A stretch of DNA of 58,264 bases from Psychrobacter vallis (lineage in GTDB: Bacteria; Pseudomonadota; Gammaproteobacteria; Pseudomonadales; Moraxellaceae): NCBI RefSeq assembly GCF_904846715.1, contig NZ_CAJHBU010000022.1:1-58264 (forward strand), read 5' to 3'. This document shows positions 17,707-27,040 of this stretch, one piece after another; position 1 is the stretch's first letter; each line of letters begins with the position of its first letter. The translations under genes and the position numbers were made by a program. The notes below the pieces were generated by a model. It saw nothing but the letters and a program-made list of their open reading frames with translations, had not been told where the DNA came from and made no database searches.

Positions 17707-18606
17707 TCAATGACTGCCTATCAATATTTTTTGATCTACATTCATTTTGGTGAGCTCTAAGTTTTGGATAAAACGCCCTTCAACATCAGTTATGGTGATT
17801 TTCCAATCATCTATCACGACGCTCTCACCTTCTAGATCACCTACATAGCCAAGCGACTGCATGACCAAACCGCCCATAGTATCGACATCGGTATCATCAA
17901 AATGGCTACCAAGTTCATCATTACAATCCTCAATCACTGTTGAGGCTTGGACGCGCCATGTGTTTGGTTTGTCGGGATCAGCAATGATATTATTTATATC
18001 GCTGTCTTCATCAAAATCATCATGTTCATCGACGATGTCACCGACGATTTCTTCGAGCAGGTCCTCCATCGTGACCACACCGCCAAAGTTACCAAATTCG
18101 TCGACGACAATCGCCATGTGTACTTGCGTCCGCTGCAATGAACGTAATAATGTATCAGAGCGTGCCGTCTCGCTAATGTATAGCGGCTGACGCACCAAAT
18201 CTCTAAGACGTTTGCTATCAATTTTGTCCTCTTGGTCACGCACCATATGGACAAGGATAGGAATCAAATCTTTTGCCAGCAAGATACCGATGACGGCATC
18301 ATCGTCCTGACTGTCAAATACAGGATAGCGCGAGTGGGTGGTCTCAAGAATGATATCCATCACTTCAGCAAGGCTGGTACTTTCGTGCAAGCCAATTACT
18401 TGCGGACGTGGTGTCATGATTTCGCGCACTTGGGTCGCTGGTAGATCGAGCACGCCTTCTAACATATCAACGGTATCAGGCTCTAAGAATTGGCGCGAGT
18501 CTTGTACCAAACGAATCAGTTCATCACGGGTTTCGGGAGCGGTCGATAGCCAGCGTTTTAAGCCGCGCATCGACCAACTACTCGGGCTAGGAGCGTCGTC
18601 AGACAT
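17707..18606 (-). CDS. ybeX: CBS-pair protein of the CorC/HlyC (YbeX) family
   Basis: The 299-residue soluble protein has tandem CBS domains (about 65-190), starting with [13 protein letters not shown], then a CorC/HlyC transporter-associated domain at the C-terminus. MVVDEFG-type sequence is present as [27 protein letters not shown]. coli YbeX (CorC) has been tied to magnesium/cobalt handling and ribosome maturation, and sits just before lnt, as here. The start follows AAAGAGG. There is no YbeY or YbeZ gene upstream; the next gene is divergent. Confidence 0.9.
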   Translation of the reverse strand: MSDDAPSPSSWSMRGLKRWLSTAPETRDELIRLVQDSRQFLEPDTVDMLEGVLDLPATQVREIMTPRPQVIGLHESTSLAEVMDIILETTHSRYPVFDSQDDDAVIGILLAKDLIPILVHMVRDQEDKIDSKRLRDLVRQPLYISETARSDTLLRSLQRTQVHMAIVVDEFGNFGGVVTMEDLLEEIVGDIVDEHDDFDEDSDINNIIADPDKPNTWRVQASTVIEDCNDELGSHFDDTDVDTMGGLVMQSLGYVGDLEGESVVIDDWKITITDVEGRFIQNLELTKMNVDQKILIGSH

Positions 18607-18871
18607 GGTGGTATGGTTTAACCTCTTTAGTTAATAACAACTTAGTTAATGACAATGAAAATAATAAGCAAACAACACAGAAAACTTAGATGGGGACAAA
18701 AGCAGCAAATAAAACAGGTGTTTATGATTAAGTCATAAATAAACCCATATAAATCAGCTTCACTTTATCGCATGGGTCACCGACATTCAACGACAAATTC
18801 ACTCAAATTGTACTGTCAGTGTGTTATAAATTTTGCTATGGTCAAAGCCTTTATCTATCAAAACGATTCTT

Positions 18872-20224
18872 ATGTCGCTACGTTCTTTGTTTTCTCGCCT
18901 GTTTTCTTCTCATTCAAGCCATCATGCAGATAAAGGCTTGAACCGTCACGGCATAAAAAATAAAACACCTGCTGCAAACCGCCCACCGCCCAGATGGCGA
19001 CGCTGTATTATCCAAGCCTTTATTGCAAAGGTGCTGATACTGTCTGCTGTTTGGTTACTGATGGCCATTTGCTATCACTTTGGGGTATTTAGCCCCATCA
19101 CTTGGCTGACAATAATAGTGGTTGTAGGATTATTGTCTGCGCTGTTTGCGGTTCGCTATTTGCCTGAATTTTTTGCTAAATTGGACAATAAAGCGACTGA
19201 TAAATCGACTGAAAATACAATTTCTCATATTGGCTCTAACAGTACTAATAATAACAACCTCTCTAACAGAAAACTCACCCATGTTAAATGGCTGACAGGC
19301 ATGTATGCAGCGGTTTGGCTCACTGGGCTTGGTTGGTTTTTTGCTATCGAGCCACAGCAAGAGCGTAACTGGATGGCTGAGGTGAGTCAGCAGGTTGCGT
19401 ATGAGCGTGATGCGACCAACCCTGATTTGATTACGCTGACCCATGTCCGTAATTTTGATTGGCACACAGACAAGGACGCCACCGAGCGCTGGGAAACGCG
19501 TACTGTCGATTTGTCCAAATTATCTGGGGTCGATGTCACCAACTCTTATTGGATGGGGCCCCTAATTGCTCACACCTTGGTCAGTTTTCGCTTTGAAGAC
19601 GATAGACCACTTGCCTTTTCATTTGAAATTCGTAAAGAAGAGAACGAGTCGTTTTCTGCCCTTGCTGGGTTCTTTAGACGTTATGAGCTGAGCCTGATTG
19701 CCGCAGAAGAGCGCGATATTATCTACACCCGCAGTAATGCACGCGGTGAGCAGGTTTATCTGTTCCCCGTCAGCAATCTACAACAGCATGAGGTTAGATC
19801 ACTGTTTGAATCATACTTGACCGCTGCCGATGACTTGAATACAGCGCCTGCGTGGTACAACACATTGCTCAGTAACTGTACCAATATCATCTTTTATATG
19901 GCGCGTATCGTCAGTGGTGATCGTTTGCCATGGGACTATCGGATTTGGGTATCGGGCTGGCTACCAAATTATCTATATGATGTCGGTATGCTCAATGCCA
20001 ATCCAGAGCAGAATGGTCAGCAGTGGTCAATGGACACGTGGTACGAGCGCACGCATATCAACCCAAAAGTGAGAGAGTTTAACAATCAAATCGACGTAGC
20101 ATCTGGTATGAATGGTCAGGCATTTTCTCAGCAAATTCGCCAAGATATTCCGATGCCAGCATTGGCTCACTCAAAAGCAGATGCCGAAGCACAGGCCGAA
20201 TCCGCATCTCATGTAGCTGAATAA
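18872..20224 (+). CDS. DUF4105 domain membrane protein
   Basis: This 450-residue protein has a basic, Ser/His-rich N-terminus and two or three hydrophobic segments (about 50-100 and 140-160). A large DUF4105-like region follows, probably periplasmic, with WETRTVDLS, YWMGPLIAHTLVSF, NTLLSNCTNII and GDRLPWDYRIW. The family's function is unknown; Cys and His conservation has led to suggestions of peptidase-like activity, which I cannot test here. The ATG at 18872 is chosen because the longer frame begins with TTG at 18833. The C-terminus is Ala/Glu-rich. Confidence 0.8.
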   Translation: MSLRSLFSRLFSSHSSHHADKGLNRHGIKNKTPAANRPPPRWRRCIIQAFIAKVLILSAVWLLMAICYHFGVFSPITWLTIIVVVGLLSALFAVRYLPEFFAKLDNKATDKSTENTISHIGSNSTNNNNLSNRKLTHVKWLTGMYAAVWLTGLGWFFAIEPQQERNWMAEVSQQVAYERDATNPDLITLTHVRNFDWHTDKDATERWETRTVDLSKLSGVDVTNSYWMGPLIAHTLVSFRFEDDRPLAFSFEIRKEENESFSALAGFFRRYELSLIAAEERDIIYTRSNARGEQVYLFPVSNLQQHEVRSLFESYLTAADDLNTAPAWYNTLLSNCTNIIFYMARIVSGDRLPWDYRIWVSGWLPNYLYDVGMLNANPEQNGQQWSMDTWYERTHINPKVREFNNQIDVASGMNGQAFSQQIRQDIPMPALAHSKADAEAQAESASHVAE

Positions 20225-20272
20225 TATTGTGTAAAAGGGTAAAGCGTATAAAAAGGTAAAAATTGAAACTAT

Positions 20273-20866
20273 TTAAGGCTTTACCCAATTGACTACGCGC
20301 GTTTCCATCTCTTCATCACTCATGCCCGTCTCGCTCACGCAGCGTCCAGCCACGCCAACATTGGCAGCGCGCATTTGTTGCTGCGTCACCACGGCATCCC
20401 CAGTCAATAACAGATGCCAACTTGGTAAACTCTGTCCTTTATACAAACGCTTATAAGCACAATGCGCAGGCAGCCACATCATGTTTGGCAAATTGTTAAT
20501 AGTCAGCTGAATACAATCTGGCACATGCTCTTGGCGCGTCGCATAATGCTGGCAGTATCCCGTCGCACAATCCATCAGCTGGCAAGTGACATCAGTATAT
20601 TCGACCAGTTCTTCATCCACATCGCCATGCTCATCTTCGTCGATGTACTTAATTAAGCAGCAACTGCCGCAGCCATCGCATAACGCTTCCCACTCGCTAT
20701 GATTTAATTCTGTTAACGCAAAGTGTGACCAAAATTGGGGGCGCAATGGATTGGCTGCGGTGGTCTCAGGGAACAACGTCACAGATTGCTCAGGCGTAAC
20801 AGATGTATCATGGTCTGAGTACAAGTCTGAGTTGTCATCATTTTTGTTTAACAAATTTATAGTCAT
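20273..20866 (-). CDS. YcgN-like cysteine cluster protein (UPF0260)
   Basis: This 197-residue protein has the Cys-rich pattern of the YcgN family: CDGCGSCC near residue 63, then TCQLMDCATGYCQHY and VPDCIQL. These cysteines may bind a metal or an iron-sulfur cluster; the biochemical role is not known to me. It is longer than E. coli YcgN (about 150) because of a polar N-terminal extension of about 40 residues. The gene converges with the DUF4105 gene, 48 bp between stops, with no obvious terminator. Confidence 0.88.
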   Translation of the reverse strand: MTINLLNKNDDNSDLYSDHDTSVTPEQSVTLFPETTAANPLRPQFWSHFALTELNHSEWEALCDGCGSCCLIKYIDEDEHGDVDEELVEYTDVTCQLMDCATGYCQHYATRQEHVPDCIQLTINNLPNMMWLPAHCAYKRLYKGQSLPSWHLLLTGDAVVTQQQMRAANVGVAGRCVSETGMSDEEMETRVVNWVKP

Positions 20867-21011
20867 AAAGGTGCAGTAGCATTTTGATAAAGAGCGTTAC
20901 AGTATTATAGCTGTTTTTGCTGAGCATGGGCGTTAAGGTAGTAAAAGTCAGAAACACGAACAATGATAAATATAGAAAACTAAAACTCACAACATAAAAA
21001 AGGACAATAAT

Positions 21012-21749
21012 ATGTCAATTAAGACTTTTGAATTAATCAGTACAACCGAGAACAATGTTGAGCTTATCAGCTATGTGGCACTGCCAGAAAACGCTTCGGA
21101 TGACAATCCCGTGGCTGGTATTTTGGTCGCGCCAGAATGGTGGGGCGTGGTTGACCATCCCAAATCAGTCGTCGAGCGTTTGGCTGAAGCAGGTTATGCC
21201 GCCGTTGCGATGGATGTCTATGGCGAAGGCAAACTGACCACCGATGCGGCGATGGCAAACATGTGGATGGAGCAAGTACTTGCTGATCAAGATATGCTAA
21301 TGGCGCGCTGCCGTTTGATTCTCAATGATTTTAGCGACCAATTGGCCGTCAATGGTGACAATCTAGCTGCCATCGGTTACTGCTTCGGCGGTAAAGTCGT
21401 ACTAGACATGGCGCGCGAAGGCATGCCATTAAAAGCAGTCGCCACCTTCCATGGTAATCCAACGCCAAAACAGCCCGCTGACAAAAACTTCAAGGCCAAA
21501 GTGTTGGTTGCTCATGGCCGTGATGACTCAATGGTATCAATGGACGCGATTGAAGGCCTCAAAAAAGAGCTAGACGCAGCAGACGTCGACTATACGATTG
21601 ATGTCTATGACAATGCCAAACACGGTTTCACCAATCCACATGCAGACGAGCGCGCCGCTGAAAATAATGCCGACCTTGGCTACAACGAAGCCGCTGCCAA
21701 ACAGAGCTGGGAAAATATGCTGGAGTTTATGAAAGCCAACTTGTCATAA
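21012..21749 (+). CDS. Dienelactone hydrolase family protein
   Basis: This 245-residue alpha/beta hydrolase resembles dienelactone hydrolases. Cys in GYCFGGKV is the predicted nucleophile, Asp in HGRDDSMV and His in DNAKHGFTNPHAD complete the triad. No aromatic degradation genes are nearby, so a role as a general lactone or ester hydrolase is more likely than chlorocatechol breakdown. It starts after AAAAAGGACAATA and is monocistronic, ending at 21810-21846. Confidence 0.92.
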   Translation: MSIKTFELISTTENNVELISYVALPENASDDNPVAGILVAPEWWGVVDHPKSVVERLAEAGYAAVAMDVYGEGKLTTDAAMANMWMEQVLADQDMLMARCRLILNDFSDQLAVNGDNLAAIGYCFGGKVVLDMAREGMPLKAVATFHGNPTPKQPADKNFKAKVLVAHGRDDSMVSMDAIEGLKKELDAADVDYTIDVYDNAKHGFTNPHADERAAENNADLGYNEAAAKQSWENMLEFMKANLS

Positions 21750-21809
21750 GCTGTAACCAAGCATGTGAAAAGATTGCTTTATAAAATTGAAGCAAACGAG
21801 AAGTCAATG

Positions 21810-21846
21810 AGAGGTCAGCTAAACATTTGAGCTGGCCTCTTTTTTA
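21810..21846 (+). terminator. Terminator of dienelactone hydrolase gene
   Basis: AGAGGTCAGCT and AGCTGGCCTCT pair around a short loop, followed by TTTTTTATT. Confidence 0.88.
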
Positions 21847-21952
21847 TTGCTGCCAGTCATTCGCTGAATCAGTGAGAGTGACATAGCCTGTCTTGTACTT
21901 CTGCTTAAATCACGTCATTATCACTTTATTATGAGCTAGATTGAGTGAGAAG

Positions 21953-24900
21953 ATGTTATATCTATTGATAACCCAATTGGGTTGGCTGGCTTTTACGGCT
22001 TTATTGATCGCGGTTGTCGCACTATATGCCAAGATAAATCGGCAGATCGGGCAATTGCGGCGTGATATAACCAAACTACAGGTCGAGCTTGAGCAACAAC
22101 AAAACAATGGCCTATCTTCAGAGGAAACGTCACCTCCGTGGCCACCATCACTGCCATCTACGCCTTTAGCAAATCTCCCATCAAACCTCTCTGATACGGC
22201 ATCAGTGGATGACCGCTCTTTAATCATTACGAAAACCAATGCTGAAACCACTGCCACTACAAAAAGCCTAGACGCGCCCATAGAGCCTGATGAGCGCTCT
22301 TTGCCTGTCGTCACGTCACTGATTCATTCCATCAAAAATTGGTTTTTCGGTGGCAATTTAGTCGTACGTGTCGGCGTATTGGTATTGCTGGTGGGTGTGG
22401 TGCTATTGCTACGTCTGTTGAGCGAATATATTGAGATTTCGATTGCTGCAAAGCTTATGGCCATCGGCATTGTAGGGTTGGGATTGGCAGGACTTGGCTT
22501 CAAGCTAACAGCAAAACGGTTTTCTTATGGGATTACCTTGCAAGGCACGGGTTTAGCCATTGCTTACTTAAGCACCTTTTTTGCTTATAGCGTTTACCAA
22601 ATCATTCCGAGTATACCGAGCTTTATTAGTCTTGGCTTATTGTCTGCGATTACCATTGCTCTTGCTGTGCGTCAAAATGCGTTTCCCTTAGCACTATTGG
22701 CGTTGTCGGGTGGTTTTTTTGCCCCTATTTTGACCAGTGAAGATACGGGAAGTTTGGTCGTCCTGTTCAGTTATTATCTGCTGTTAAATGTCACGATTGC
22801 CATTATTGCTCATTATCGTCCTTGGAAAATATTAAATTTATTTGGGGCGACCGTGACATTTGGGCTGGCCTACTATTGGGGCATGAGTGAGGATTTGACG
22901 ATTGTCATTGAGTCACAGCGCTGGTTATTAGTAACGTTGGTTGCCCTACATTTGCTCCTTTATCTATTTGTCGTCATTCGCTATGCGCAGCAAATCATTA
23001 GCTACAACACGTTCAATGAATCTGCATTTAACACCACTCATTCCACCAATGACCAAACAGATCCTCTAAAAACTCTGGACAATGAACAGACGACTTATCT
23101 GTTCCCTATTGATACGGGATTATTGTTTTCAGTACCGCTGCTGGCCTTTGGTTTATTTGCCGCCTTACTCGATGATGTTCCTAATGCTTTAACCGTGACC
23201 AGTGCAATTTTGGCCACTATTTATATTGTGTTGGGCTGGGTTTTTGTCCAGCGAAGCCAACGTTATGCCTTAATTACGGAAGGTATGCTGGCACTCGGCT
23301 TTGGGTTTTTAGCGTTGGTGATACCGCTGGCTTTAGACGCTGAATGGATTGTTTTTGGTTGGTCGGTGCAAGGACTGGCGTTGGTCTGGTTTGGTAGGCG
23401 CTCACTGCGCGCTTGGTCGGTATTGTTTGGACTACTTTTACAGCTCATCAGTATCGGTATGCTAGTGACGAACGCGGTATTTGATAACGAAAACTATCCT
23501 GTTTTAGCCTTTAGTATTTCAGCGATCAGCTACCTAGCAACCGTCTTTATCCTACGAGCTAGCAACGCCCCTGCTGTGTTAACGAACAAATTAAATGGCG
23601 ACGTAGTACCCTCTGTCCTATACGCCTCAGAATTGCACAGTAGCTCAGATGCGCTGGACACTTATGCCAATGCACTGGGCATCAGCACCCAAGCTGCGCG
23701 ACAATGGCTGACCTCAATCGATAGTCAAAGTATCGCATTTAAACTCGTTTGGCACAGTCCTAGAGTGATAAAACTCTTAACATTGACCGCGATGGCTTGG
23801 ATGCTGCAAGTGCTGGTGCTTGATTTGCGTCATTGGTTTGATATCTGGCAGTCAAGGACAACACTGGTTGCGCTGGCGGCACTTATTAGCTTAAGTGCTT
23901 ATTGGGTGGTTATCAATCGTTACCGCCCGTGGCTAGAGATCAGACAGCTCAGTCAGGGACTGTTATGGCTATTTTATCTGATGCTGGTACTACAATTACC
24001 ACAAAAATTCGAGCTAAATTTAACATGGTCAACAGCGGAATGGTTTGTTTTCATAGGTTTGATAATCGGCTGGTTGATTGTCGGTCAGCTCTGGTTAAAG
24101 ACACAGTCAGATAATAAAAATACGTCACGCTATGCTGTGGCAAGTTGGCTCGGCACGGGTATCTTGCTTATCGCTGCCGCTGCTCATTACGGACTTCCAG
24201 ACTCTGATGGTGTCATGGCTGTCTTAATTCCAGCTGTTTTGATATTGGCAGGATTGTGGTTTAGCTATCGTTCTATTAATAATCCTTTTGGCAGTAATCG
24301 CAAGCAAAATACGCAAGTGACTGAAAAGCCAAATCAAGGTTTACTGCATTGGTTTGATTGGCAGCGTGCACTATTAAGTTGCGCCGCTATCTTTACTCCG
24401 ATGGCTTTGTGTTGGGTCGTCATGACCAACTGGTCGTATAACGGTGTCATTTGGGGCCTGCCCTATTTTCCTCTACTAAACTTATATGATGTCACATCGT
24501 GGCTAACGCTATTGGTTGGTTTTGGCTTGTATTACATGAGCCAAAATCCACATGATGATAAACTAAGCCCATCAAATACTGACCTCAAATTCAAACGAAT
24601 ATTTACCACAGATAATTTACTGATTGTACTGGGACTGATCAGCTTTTGGTTGATCTCCAGTATGTTAGTCAGAACGCTACACGCGTTTATTGGTACACCG
24701 CTATGGGACAGCTCTCAAGGTGGCGCGTGGCAAAGTGAGCAAGTGCAGACTGGGCTGACGATTTTATGGACACTCTTAGCATTAGTCGCCACCATCATCG
24801 CCAGTCGCTACTGGCAACGCGCACTGTGGTTTATGGGGATTGGTCTGCTCGGCATTGTCGTGTTGAAACTGGTCTTGGTTGATTTGTCACAGACCGAGGC

Positions 24901-25012
24901 GATTTGGCGGGTCATTTCTTTCCTTGGTGCGGGTAGTTTAATATTATTGATTGGATATCTTGCCCCACTACCACCTGCACGCGAGGAAGTATCGGATCAG
25001 TATCAAGAGTAG
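21953..25012 (+). CDS. DUF2339 polytopic membrane protein
   Basis: The 1019-residue inner-membrane protein has one N-terminal hydrophobic segment followed by a coiled coil (about 30-50) and a polar Pro/Ser-rich linker. From about residue 135 more than twenty hydrophobic segments run to the C-terminus. This layout and the motif GGNLVVRVGVLVLLVGVVLLLR match the DUF2339 family, whose function is unknown. The ATG at 21953 is preferred over TTG at 21941. No partner gene is obvious. Residues about 360-385 and 545-580 are less hydrophobic loops. Confidence 0.85.
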   Translation: MLYLLITQLGWLAFTALLIAVVALYAKINRQIGQLRRDITKLQVELEQQQNNGLSSEETSPPWPPSLPSTPLANLPSNLSDTASVDDRSLIITKTNAETTATTKSLDAPIEPDERSLPVVTSLIHSIKNWFFGGNLVVRVGVLVLLVGVVLLLRLLSEYIEISIAAKLMAIGIVGLGLAGLGFKLTAKRFSYGITLQGTGLAIAYLSTFFAYSVYQIIPSIPSFISLGLLSAITIALAVRQNAFPLALLALSGGFFAPILTSEDTGSLVVLFSYYLLLNVTIAIIAHYRPWKILNLFGATVTFGLAYYWGMSEDLTIVIESQRWLLVTLVALHLLLYLFVVIRYAQQIISYNTFNESAFNTTHSTNDQTDPLKTLDNEQTTYLFPIDTGLLFSVPLLAFGLFAALLDDVPNALTVTSAILATIYIVLGWVFVQRSQRYALITEGMLALGFGFLALVIPLALDAEWIVFGWSVQGLALVWFGRRSLRAWSVLFGLLLQLISIGMLVTNAVFDNENYPVLAFSISAISYLATVFILRASNAPAVLTNKLNGDVVPSVLYASELHSSSDALDTYANALGISTQAARQWLTSIDSQSIAFKLVWHSPRVIKLLTLTAMAWMLQVLVLDLRHWFDIWQSRTTLVALAALISLSAYWVVINRYRPWLEIRQLSQGLLWLFYLMLVLQLPQKFELNLTWSTAEWFVFIGLIIGWLIVGQLWLKTQSDNKNTSRYAVASWLGTGILLIAAAAHYGLPDSDGVMAVLIPAVLILAGLWFSYRSINNPFGSNRKQNTQVTEKPNQGLLHWFDWQRALLSCAAIFTPMALCWVVMTNWSYNGVIWGLPYFPLLNLYDVTSWLTLLVGFGLYYMSQNPHDDKLSPSNTDLKFKRIFTTDNLLIVLGLISFWLISSMLVRTLHAFIGTPLWDSSQGGAWQSEQVQTGLTILWTLLALVATIIASRYWQRALWFMGIGLLGIVVLKLVLVDLSQTEAIWRVISFLGAGSLILLIGYLAPLPPAREEVSDQYQE

Positions 25013-25155
25013 TCGCACATCTGGTTAGATGAAATTGTGCCGTGAGCACGCAGGTTCTGTAGTAAACTGGCACTATTGACTAAAGATATGTTTAAAATCA
25101 AAGCATGATCTATCTTTAGCACTAAATTTTATGAATAAAAAGGTTACGAAAGCAG

Positions 25156-26112
25156 ATGGATAAGAGAGTAAGTATTCAGTGGTTCCCCGGGCACATGAAC
25201 AAAGCCCGCAACGAAATCAAAGAAATCATGCCACAAATGGATGTAGTCATCGAAGTGATCGATGCGCGCATTCCTCATAGTAGTGAGAACCCGATGGTCG
25301 CGGCTTTACGCGGCGAAAAACCTGTTATCAAAATCCTAAACAAAGCCGATCTTGCTGACCCTGAATTGACCCAAGCATGGATGGATCATCTCGAGCAGCA
25401 AAATGGTGTCAAAGCGATTGCTTGCGATACCGATAAAGCCAATGATGTAAAGCGTATCATCGCAATCTGTAAACAACTCGTCCCCAATAAAGTCGGAACT
25501 GGTCGCCAAATCAAAGCCATGATTATGGGTATTCCAAACGTCGGTAAATCAACATTGATTAACACGTTAGCTGGGCGCGCCGTAGCAAAAACAGGCGACG
25601 AGCCAGCCGTGACCAAGTCTCAGCAGCTTATTAAGCTCGACGACGATATCATGCTCTATGACACACCCGGCATGCTATGGCCAAAGGTTGAAAACGAAAA
25701 CTCTGGCTATCGCTTAGCAGCAACAGGTGGTATCCGCGATACGGCTTTTGACTTCGCTGATGTTGCCAGTTATACCGCTGAGTATTTGATGCAAGCCTAT
25801 CCTGAGCTGTTAAAAACTCGCTACAAAATTGAAGAGCTACCAAAGACCGACTGGGAGTTCTTTGAAGTGGCTGGGCGCAATCGCGGCTGCGTACGTTCGG
25901 GCAACCAAGTCGATACGTACCGGATGTCTGAGATCCTCGTTAATGAGCTGCGTAGCGCTAAGATTGGTCGTATTACGCTCGAGACGCCTGCTATGATTGA
26001 AGCGGAAGAAATCGTGGTCGCAGAACAGCGACTCGCCGCAGAAGAGAAGCGTAAAGCAAAAGAAGAAGAAAAACGTCTACGTAAAAAGCGTACACGGCAG
26101 AATCGGAAGTAA
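25156..26112 (+). CDS. ylqF: Ribosome biogenesis GTPase YlqF/RbgA
   Basis: This 318-residue circularly permuted GTPase assists late large-subunit assembly. The permuted motif order is visible: G4 (LNKADLAD) comes before G1 (GIPNVGKSTLINTL), followed by G3 (YDTPGML). The N-terminus (WFPGHMNKARNEI) is characteristic. A Lys/Arg/Glu-rich helix ends the protein and probably contacts rRNA. The gene stands alone, just left of the AT-rich orphan. Confidence 0.95.
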   Translation: MDKRVSIQWFPGHMNKARNEIKEIMPQMDVVIEVIDARIPHSSENPMVAALRGEKPVIKILNKADLADPELTQAWMDHLEQQNGVKAIACDTDKANDVKRIIAICKQLVPNKVGTGRQIKAMIMGIPNVGKSTLINTLAGRAVAKTGDEPAVTKSQQLIKLDDDIMLYDTPGMLWPKVENENSGYRLAATGGIRDTAFDFADVASYTAEYLMQAYPELLKTRYKIEELPKTDWEFFEVAGRNRGCVRSGNQVDTYRMSEILVNELRSAKIGRITLETPAMIEAEEIVVAEQRLAAEEKRKAKEEEKRLRKKRTRQNRK

Positions 26113-26167
26113 ACGTGTGAATTTTGTTTAAGTAAGTTCAATAAGAATGACGTAGGGTGCGTTTCAT

Positions 26168-26202
26168 GCACCGATAACGAAGTTATAATTGACTATCGGT
26201 GC
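26168..26202. repeat. Palindrome upstream of AT-rich gene
   Basis: GCACCGATA (26168-26176) and TATCGGTGC (26194-26202) are perfectly complementary across 17 bases. GTAGGGTGCG precedes it at 26152. The hairpin ends 9 bp before the next start codon, so it may be a repeat-type palindrome at the island edge or a structure limiting translation. Confidence 0.5.
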
Positions 26203-26211
26203 GCACTAGAA

Positions 26212-26832
26212 ATGGAAAATTTTATAAAAGCCAGACTAATAAAATCAGATTTATTAGAAATACTTCTACAATTTGAACGTTATAATCTCAAAGATATGAC
26301 TAGCATTATCTTACTTAAACAAGCTTTAATATCTATTGCAAATCTCGTAGATTTTGAACGTACCATGCGAGTTATTTATAGTAAACACAGAAACCTGTCG
26401 TCTATGTTCAATGAAATGTATGTTGAGTACGAGTTTGCAAAATATATAAGAAATAAGTTTATTGGTCATATTAAGATAGACTTGCTGACTAAGGCTATTG
26501 AATGGAAACCAGAACTCAGATACCTACTTCATAAAACTAACGATCCAGAAGTTATGTTTCTATACAATATTTGGATATTAGAAACCACAATTAATAGTTT
26601 TGTTGATTCAAACGGAAAACATAGAGTATTTGATTCAGACACAGATTTAATTTATCCACCTGACTATCAGCGATTTATTAACTTTATTAATGAAACGATT
26701 AAATCTGCAATAGAGTACCTAAATATTTTGGATGCGATACTTTACATATCTATTGAAGAAGATGAAAAAACAGAAAGTATTGAGCATTGGTTACTTGCAG
26801 GTCAGACTAATTTTAAATTCATCAAAAAATGA
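26212..26832 (+). CDS. AT-rich orphan, possible HEPN-domain protein
   Basis: I do not recognise this 206-residue soluble, largely helical protein. RNKFIGH at residues 80-86 fits the R-x(4-6)-H motif of HEPN ribonuclease domains, with the usual polar residue after Arg. HEPN proteins occur in toxins and phage-defence systems, but one short motif is weak support. Two lines of the gene counted by eye are about 25% GC, far below the neighbours, which suggests horizontal transfer. No nucleotidyltransferase or antitoxin gene is adjacent. The ribosome site is poor, and the palindrome at 26168-26202 lies immediately upstream. Confidence 0.6.
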   Translation: MENFIKARLIKSDLLEILLQFERYNLKDMTSIILLKQALISIANLVDFERTMRVIYSKHRNLSSMFNEMYVEYEFAKYIRNKFIGHIKIDLLTKAIEWKPELRYLLHKTNDPEVMFLYNIWILETTINSFVDSNGKHRVFDSDTDLIYPPDYQRFINFINETIKSAIEYLNILDAILYISIEEDEKTESIEHWLLAGQTNFKFIKK

Positions 26833-27040
26833 GTAAATAATACCATTACTTAAATGTTCTAATTAAAGTACATTCCAAAATAAGCAAGTAGTTTACATAA
26901 AGTTTGCGACACCTAACTAAAATTATAATCATAAGTCGAAACACTTGAGCTGCTAGTGTCAAACCATACAAAGCCAACCTATTGAATAAGCGTATATAAG
27001 GTATAATTACATACCTTCAAAAAAACAAATAATAGAGCCT

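Noticed and set aside
26212..26832. Toxin-antitoxin pair
   Set aside because: Only one gene is present; neither neighbour is an antitoxin, so a two-gene system is not supported.
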